Source of the DNA: Methanomethylovorans sp.
GTDB taxonomy: Archaea > Halobacteriota > Methanosarcinia > Methanosarcinales > Methanosarcinaceae
Direction of reading: 5' to 3'
DNA: 8,911 nt
NCBI GenBank assembly: GCA_020854785.1
Contig: JAHFZE010000018.1
Span: forward strand, 1-8,911
Positions 4,924-8,911 of the stretch are shown piece by piece (the stretch's first letter is position 1; each line of letters starts with the position of its first letter). The notes beneath the pieces were generated by a model. The model made no database searches. It saw only the letters and a program-made list of their open reading frames with translations, and was not told where the DNA came from. The position numbers and the translations under genes were made by a program.

Positions 4924-6096
4924 ATGGTTATCGGACAGTTTAATGATTCTTTTCCACCGGTGATGGATGGAGTTGCGAATGTTGTAATTAATTATTGCAG
5001 TATCCTGAATAAAGACTTTGGTGACTGCCTTATGGTGATCCCCAGAAACCCTTATACTAACGGAGAATTTCCTTTCGAAGTACTTTCTTTCAAGTCATAT
5101 GCCGTGCCTTTCAGGAAAGAATATCGCTGGGGATTGGGAAGGCTTGACAATAGATTTTGGAAGCAGGTTTCCAAAATCCCGTTTGATATTGTGCACGCGC
5201 ACTCACCTTTCTCGACCGGCATTCTGGCAAGACAAATTGCCAGGAACGCCGGGATACCTCTTGTAGCGACGCTACATTCGAAATATAAGGAAGACTTTAA
5301 AAGAATATTAAAATCGTGCAAGCTGGTCGACAGCCTCGTTATCAAAAGCATTGTGAGGTTTTATGATGCAGCTGATGATGTATGGACTGTAAACGAGTCC
5401 ACTATAGATACTCTGCGAGAGTATGGATACAAGGGAGAGGTTTTTGTGATGAATAACGGTTCGGATATACCTATTACTGAGCGGGATGACCAGACACGGA
5501 TAAGTATAATGAAAAAGTTTGGCCTTAATGCGGATGTGCCCCTTTTTGCATATGTCGGTCAGCATATCCCGCAGAAAAATATATCGCTTATTATCTATTC
5601 GCTGGACATATTAAACAGGCAGGGAATTGATTTTAATATGCTTTTTATTGGGGAAGGTTCTGCACGCGAGTGGTATATGAACCTTGCGAAGAGGCTCGGT
5701 TTAAACAAAAAGGTACACTTTGCAGGCAGGATAGACGACCGCGATCTGCTTAGAAAGGTATATGCTTCAGCTGACGCAATACTGTTTCCGTCTCTGTATG
5801 ACACATCTTCTCTGGTTCCGAAAGAAGCTTCATCGTGTCTGTGCCCCACAGTGTTTGTGGAAGGTTCCACCACATCTCAGGGTGTTATTGACTGCAAAAA
5901 TGGTTTCCTTGCAAAGAATGAGAAGGGCGATTTTGCAGAAAAGATTAAGCAGATAATATTAACAGATGGACTCGCACTAAAGGCAGGATATGGCGCGCGG
6001 GATACGCTGTACGTATCGTGGGCCGATATCGTAAAGAAGGTATACGATAGATACAATTATCTTATAGAAAGAAGGAAGGTGTTAAACGTTAGCTGA
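4924..6096 (+). CDS. Family 4 glycosyltransferase (GT-B fold), lipid or surface glycan type
   Basis: The protein has 390 residues in a two-domain GT-B layout. The N-terminal acceptor domain starts with GQFNDSFPPVMDGVANVV (residues 4-21), the GT4 pattern NDxxxPxxxGV, and carries DIVHAHSPFSTG (88-99). The C-terminal donor domain has FAYVGQHIPQKNI (208-220), LFIGEGS (240-246), VHFAGRIDDRDLLRKVYASAD (264-284) and FPSLYDTSSLVPKEA (288-302), the nucleotide-sugar binding motif in D-x7-E form instead of E-x7-E. Such enzymes transfer a sugar from UDP-, GDP- or similar donors with retention, at the inner face of the membrane; relatives include diacylglycerol glucosyltransferases and phosphatidylinositol mannosyltransferases. 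The ATG at 4924 follows GGGAGG at 4910-4915; an in-frame ATG at 4861 has no ribosome binding site and adds 21 residues outside the family pattern. The flippase-like gene upstream suggests a membrane glycolipid. Donor and acceptor cannot be determined. Confidence 0.88.
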   Translation: MVIGQFNDSFPPVMDGVANVVINYCSILNKDFGDCLMVIPRNPYTNGEFPFEVLSFKSYAVPFRKEYRWGLGRLDNRFWKQVSKIPFDIVHAHSPFSTGILARQIARNAGIPLVATLHSKYKEDFKRILKSCKLVDSLVIKSIVRFYDAADDVWTVNESTIDTLREYGYKGEVFVMNNGSDIPITERDDQTRISIMKKFGLNADVPLFAYVGQHIPQKNISLIIYSLDILNRQGIDFNMLFIGEGSAREWYMNLAKRLGLNKKVHFAGRIDDRDLLRKVYASADAILFPSLYDTSSLVPKEASSCLCPTVFVEGSTTSQGVIDCKNGFLAKNEKGDFAEKIKQIILTDGLALKAGYGARDTLYVSWADIVKKVYDRYNYLIERRKVLNVS

Positions 6097-6153
6097 CGAT
6101 CAGGTTAAATCCAACCAGTACCAATGAAAAATAAACATGAGGAAGTTAAATCA

Positions 6154-6302
6154 ATGTCTCATTAAACAAAATCAAAGTACTTTTTAGTGATATTTTAAAA
6201 CCAATGATCGATGACACGGGAATCGAAAATACATATATAGCAATGTGCGAAATGATAAATTATATGGTGGGTCGTTTGATGAAGCGGTTGCTATGGCTAT
6301 AA
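6154..6302 (+). pseudogene. 5' part of a frameshifted small gene
   Basis: GAGGAAG at 6139-6145 is a good ribosome binding site for the ATG at 6154, but that frame stops after three codons (TAA at 6163). The frame beginning at 6156 stays open until 6302 and reads SLNKIKVLFSDILKPMIDD then TGIENTYIAMCEMI, amphipathic and protein-like. After about 6245 the protein-like sequence continues in the next frame. The simplest reading is one gene with a lost base near 6158 and another shift near 6245-6270. Confidence 0.35.
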
Positions 6303-6457
6303 AAGAAGAGAACTTGAGCATAAATGAGATTAGTCTAAATGTTTTGGGAGAAAAAGATGTCGAAAATATCGAGAATTATGCGAATTTAGTAACTTTATGT
6401 ATGGCAAAAGGAGCATTGGATCTTTATAAATATTCGCCCAACACATTATTGGAATAG
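6245..6457 (+). CDS. Hypothetical 70-residue protein, likely 3' part of a broken gene
   Basis: From a GTG at 6245 the frame encodes 70 acidic residues, including KLYGGSFDEAVAMAIKEENL and GEKDVENIENYANLVTLCM, predicted by eye as two or three helices with no signal peptide or membrane segment. The GTG has no ribosome binding site. The preceding frame (6156-6302) has both the upstream binding site and a protein-like sequence that seems to run into this one, so this is more likely the C-terminal two-thirds of a protein of about 100 residues. It ends 47 bases before the baeRF gene on the same strand and could share its transcript. The family is not recognised. Confidence 0.4.
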   Translation: MRNDKLYGGSFDEAVAMAIKEENLSINEISLNVLGEKDVENIENYANLVTLCMAKGALDLYKYSPNTLLE

Positions 6458-6504
6458 TCGAAATATTATTAAAAAGCAATCACTAAAGAATTAAGGGGTA
6501 CAAT

Positions 6505-7656
6505 ATGCTATTTGAAATTATCAAAGATTTTCCAAATGATATCATTTATGAGGGGCATGTTCCGTGCATATCTCTTTATCAACCAACTTACAGGCATTCA
6601 CCGGAGAATAATCAAGACCCCATTGTCTTCAAAAATTTAATTCGAAAAATCGAAAATTCGTTAAGACTGGAATATCAAAAAAGTGATATTGATTCCATAA
6701 TGAAGCCGTTTTATCAGATAGAAGAGGATAAAAACTTTTGGAATAAAACTTTGGACGGTTTGGCGATACTTACAAACTCGCAAAAATGTGTTGTATACAG
6801 GCTCCAAAGTCAGGTAAAAGAGTTCGCTGTCGCAGCAGACAGCTTTCATATTAAGCCCCTTATCCGGATCTTTCAATCAGTGGATAGATATCAGTTATTA
6901 GGTCTAAGCCGTAACGAATTTTCTCTATATCAAGGTAACAGATATGGCTATCAAGAGATTGAATTGAAGCCCGGAACGCCCAGAACCATGACTGAAGTCT
7001 TAGGGGAAGAACACACGGGTGCCTATCAAGCGCATAGGTTATCCGGAGATGCGGGCGATACGGGCATGTACTATGGCCATGGCGGGAAAAAAGCAGAGAT
7101 CGATAAGGACACAGAAAAGTTTTTTAGATATGTAGATCGGTTTATATTAGAGCATTATTCCAGGCCATCTGAATTACCTCTCATCTTGGTTTCATTAAAG
7201 GAGTACCATTCTTTGTTCAGACATGTAAGCCACAATCAATATTTATTGGATCGGGGAATAGACTCTTCTTATGAATCTTTAGAAACAGAGCAGCTAACAG
7301 AGAAGGCGCTTGAGATCATAGAGCCAATTTATCTGAAAAAAATAATGAATTTAGTAGATTCTTTTGAAGCTGCTAAAGCAAATTCATTAGGCTCGGATGA
7401 CTTGGCGCTAGTGACCAAGGCTGCTTTTGAAAACAGAGTAAAAACAGTTTTTATAGAAGCGGACAAAATTTTGCCAGGGAAAATCAGTCATGATTCCGGA
7501 GAAATTGAAGCAGGGCACATACAAGATGCTGATTGTGATGATTTATTGGATGATATCGCTGAATTGGTGCTAAAAAACAGAGGTGAAGTCGTAGTCCTTC
7601 CAAAAGAGCAAATGCTGGGGGATACAGGTGCTGCTGCTATATTTCGATATAAATAG
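6505..7656 (+). CDS. baeRF family 3 protein (bacterial archaeo-eukaryotic release factor homologue)
   Basis: The 383 residues match the layout of bacterial archaeo-eukaryotic release factor family 3. The N-terminal part has PCISLYQPTYRHSPENNQDP (20-39) and FKNLI (42-46). It is followed by the second domain core FWNKTLDGLAILT (78-90), YRL (98-100) and the LLGLSRNEFSLYQG strand region (131-144). A linker with GHGGKK (191-196) leads to FFRYVDRFIL (206-215), PLILVSLKEYHSLFR (225-239) and DDLALVTKAAFENRVKTVF (298-316). The C-terminus is a pelota/eRF1-like fold ending LLDDIAELVLKNRGEVVVL (347-365) and GAAAIFRY (375-382). The canonical eRF1 GGQ loop is absent, as is usual in these bacterial homologues. 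The family is proposed to act on ribosomes or RNA; no biochemical role is established for family 3. AAGGGG at 6493-6498 is well placed for the ATG. There is no signal peptide, so the protein is cytoplasmic. It appears intact and of normal length. Confidence 0.8.
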   Translation: MLFEIIKDFPNDIIYEGHVPCISLYQPTYRHSPENNQDPIVFKNLIRKIENSLRLEYQKSDIDSIMKPFYQIEEDKNFWNKTLDGLAILTNSQKCVVYRLQSQVKEFAVAADSFHIKPLIRIFQSVDRYQLLGLSRNEFSLYQGNRYGYQEIELKPGTPRTMTEVLGEEHTGAYQAHRLSGDAGDTGMYYGHGGKKAEIDKDTEKFFRYVDRFILEHYSRPSELPLILVSLKEYHSLFRHVSHNQYLLDRGIDSSYESLETEQLTEKALEIIEPIYLKKIMNLVDSFEAAKANSLGSDDLALVTKAAFENRVKTVFIEADKILPGKISHDSGEIEAGHIQDADCDDLLDDIAELVLKNRGEVVVLPKEQMLGDTGAAAIFRYK

Positions 7657-7722
7657 GCGCATAAATGCTAACGAAAACAATACCAGATTAAAGGCAAAAA
7701 AAGATGGAAGGAGGATTTAATT

Positions 7723-7822
7723 GTGGGAGACAATAATCCAAAAAACGAGAGAAAAAGAAGAACAAGGCGAAAAAAAAGATAACGGTAACAACAGCTTTGT
7801 TACTCCCAAAGTAACCTGGTAG
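7723..7822 (+). CDS. Short basic ORF with possible A8 slip
   Basis: GGAAGGAGG (about 7706-7714) is the strongest ribosome binding site in the region and is well placed for the GTG at 7723. The direct frame gives only 19 residues (MGDNNPKNERKRRTRRKKR, stop at 7780-7782). The last codons lie in a run of eight A (7770-7777). Dropping one A moves translation to RRKKDNGNNSFVTPKVTW with a stop at 7820-7822, giving about 32 residues. It is either a minute basic peptide, a gene with a slippage-prone A-run, or a frameshifted relic. Very basic short proteins of this style occur in Clostridia; the function is unknown. The longer stop is immediately followed by the presumed IS1182 end. Confidence 0.4.
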
Positions 7823-7897
7823 TGTCAAATCAAGGACCTGTTGACAAAATACGTTATGGCCCCTCTGCATGATATAATAATTAAGAGGGGTGGTAGC

Positions 7898-8911
7898 ATG
7901 ATGGGATATCAGGATGGCCAAATACAGATGATTATGATGGATATCGGAGAGATTATACCGGAGGACCACCTGCTTAAACAGATTGACCAGCACATATCCT
8001 TCGATTTCCTCTATGATATGATGTCTCCATACTATTCCAAAAGAGGCAGAAAATCTATCGACCCGGCCAGTATGATAAAGATGCTGCTAGTCGGATATCT
8101 ATATGGCATCAAATCCGAGCGTCGTCTTGTCGAAGAAATTCGCCTGAACATTGCCTATCGCTGGTTTTGTGGATTCAAGTTGACAGACAAGATACCAGAC
8201 CATTCTTTCTTCAGTCAAAATCGAAGAAGGAAATGGAAAGAGAGTTCTTTGTTTGAGGATATCTTCTTCGAAATAGTCAAGAGATGCATGGAAACTGGCT
8301 TGGTTGATGGAGAGCATATGGCATCCGATGGCAGTTTCGTGCCATCAAATGTTGCCCGTTCCAGTTGGTTGGATGTGGAGAGAACAGTAAAGAAGAGCAT
8401 GCATAGCTATCTGGACGCATTGGATGAGGAGTTATCCGATCAGCCCGGCTTTAAAACTCCTCCGGAACGGATAGTGCCTGAAAAACAGACAACAAGTTCA
8501 ACGGATTTAGATAGCGGCTATATCCATCATGGAGCTAAACGCGGCATTGGATATCTGCTGGAATCTACAGTGGATTGCAAGCACGGGATTATTACCGGTG
8601 TAGATGTATTTCCAGCTAATGAAAAAGAAAGTCTGATCGTGCTGCGGCATCTTGAGAAGCAGCAGAAGGCATGCGGATTGCAAATGAAAAAGCTAGCTCT
8701 CGACCGAGGCTATGATAAGGTTTTCATGGACGATGGTGTTTCGGGTGTGACTTTTAACCGAGACGGATTCAGGGAATTGTTAGTGTTAATCGAATCAGAC
8801 CAGGTTGCTACTCTCATTGTAAAAGATATGTCGAGGTTGGGCCGAAACTATCTGGAAGTTGGACGTCTGACGGAAATCGTCTTGCCTATGCATAATGTCC
8901 GATTCATTGCC
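7898..8911 (+). CDS. Chimeric ORF: IS1182 transposase fused to serine recombinase (3' end off window)
   Basis: The frame is open for 338 codons from the ATG at 7898 (AGAGGGGTGG at 7884-7893 as ribosome binding site) to the right edge. Residues 1-275 are an IS1182-family DDE transposase: N-terminal DNA-binding part with YYSKRGRKSIDP (48-59), IPDHSFFSQNRRRKW (101-115), the first acidic residue Asp144 in ASDGSFVPSNVAR and the second, Asp269, in ALDRGYD. The family is normally close to 480-500 residues and its third acidic residue (Glu) would follow later; it is absent here. From about residue 276 the protein becomes a large serine recombinase (MDDGVSGVTFNRDGF). No stop or frame change lies at the junction. 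The transposase part cannot be active because its catalytic triad is incomplete. The fusion most likely arose by insertion or deletion; a polymerase or assembly join is the other possibility. Confidence 0.8.
   Translation, partial: MMGYQDGQIQMIMMDIGEIIPEDHLLKQIDQHISFDFLYDMMSPYYSKRGRKSIDPASMIKMLLVGYLYGIKSERRLVEEIRLNIAYRWFCGFKLTDKIPDHSFFSQNRRRKWKESSLFEDIFFEIVKRCMETGLVDGEHMASDGSFVPSNVARSSWLDVERTVKKSMHSYLDALDEELSDQPGFKTPPERIVPEKQTTSSTDLDSGYIHHGAKRGIGYLLESTVDCKHGIITGVDVFPANEKESLIVLRHLEKQQKACGLQMKKLALDRGYDKVFMDDGVSGVTFNRDGFRELLVLIESDQVATLIVKDMSRLGRNYLEVGRLTEIVLPMHNVRFIA
8723..8911 (+). pseudogene. Large serine recombinase fragment (TndX-like), lacks N-terminal catalytic Ser
   Basis: The final 63 codons read MDDGVSGVTFNRDGF, TLIVKDMSRLGRNYLEVGR and LPMHNVRFIA, matching the middle of the resolvase catalytic domain of large serine recombinases such as those of Tn4451/Tn5397-type elements. 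The invariant SR-x2-R (KDMSRLGR) is present. The first 50 or so residues, which hold the nucleophilic serine and the first arginine (usually Y-x-R-x-S), are absent, replaced in frame by transposase. Whether the zinc-ribbon and coiled-coil C-terminal domains remain cannot be seen. Confidence 0.8.

Larger units (their letters stand above)
7823..8911 (+). mobile_element. IS1182-family element, left part (runs off right edge)
   Basis: The sequence from about 7823 (TGTCAAATCAAGG) looks like an IS1182-type terminal region and is followed by a 50-bp leader and the transposase gene. TGTCAA (7823-7828) and TTGACA (7841-7846) form an internal inverted repeat. TATAAT at 7873-7878 is a good -10, but the nearest TTGACA is 26 bases upstream, so the element's promoter is uncertain. 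The right end is outside the window, and the element is interrupted at about 8722 by serine recombinase sequence. Confidence 0.6.

Noticed and set aside
7841..7878. TTGACA and TATAAT as the IS1182 promoter
   Set aside because: The two boxes are 26 bases apart, far from the 17 required; TTGACA is better seen as part of an inverted repeat at the element end.
1..8911. CRISPR array
   Set aside because: No regularly spaced repeats of 25-40 bases; the only repeated short unit is the four-copy 12-bp motif.

Overview
The window reads as low-to-mid GC Firmicutes DNA, most likely a Clostridia-type anaerobe. The basis is purine-rich GGAGG-type ribosome binding sites, a LysM repeat protein with a possible sporulation-type promoter, Gram-positive-type lipid glycosylation genes, and mobile elements (IS1182, IS481/IS3-like, TndX-like serine recombinase, tyrosine integrase) common in that group. 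No species is identifiable. Family calls come from reading the translations by eye; no database search was run.

Layout. 1-336 (minus): 5' part of a LysM repeat gene, running off the left edge, with a candidate SigK-like promoter. 472-513: a perfect 19-bp hairpin with a U-tract on the minus strand. 714-2132: relic of an integrated element. It contains a small signal-peptide ORF cut off at the junction, a tyrosine integrase that lacks its N-terminus and one catalytic arginine, an ORF broken by a stop, paired 12-bp repeats, a terminator and a degenerate tRNA-Thr(GGT). 2212-2591: relic of an IS481/IS3-like element, internally deleted, whose outer edge may carry a promoter. 2622-3689: intact flippase-like (LPG_synthase_TM) membrane protein. 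3690-4419: gene-poor, with a possible transposase tail on the minus strand. 4420-4704: small membrane protein. 4924-6096: family 4 glycosyltransferase. 6154-6457: small gene apparently broken by frameshifts. 6505-7656: a bacterial relative of archaeo-eukaryotic release factors (baeRF family 3). 7723-7822: short basic ORF with a possible slip in an A8 run. 7823-8911: left end of an IS1182-family element whose transposase runs without a break, in frame, into a large serine recombinase fragment at the right edge.

How the genes fit together. The flippase-like protein and the glycosyltransferase make a plausible pair for building and moving a membrane glycolipid, but 1.2 kb of decayed DNA and a small membrane protein now lie between them. 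The baeRF protein is probably an independent housekeeping or accessory gene. Most of the rest is mobile-element debris. The most unusual single item is the in-frame transposase/serine-recombinase chimera at 7898-8911; the next is the tRNA-Thr relic flanked on both sides by oppositely oriented repeat pairs, which resembles a fossil attachment site.
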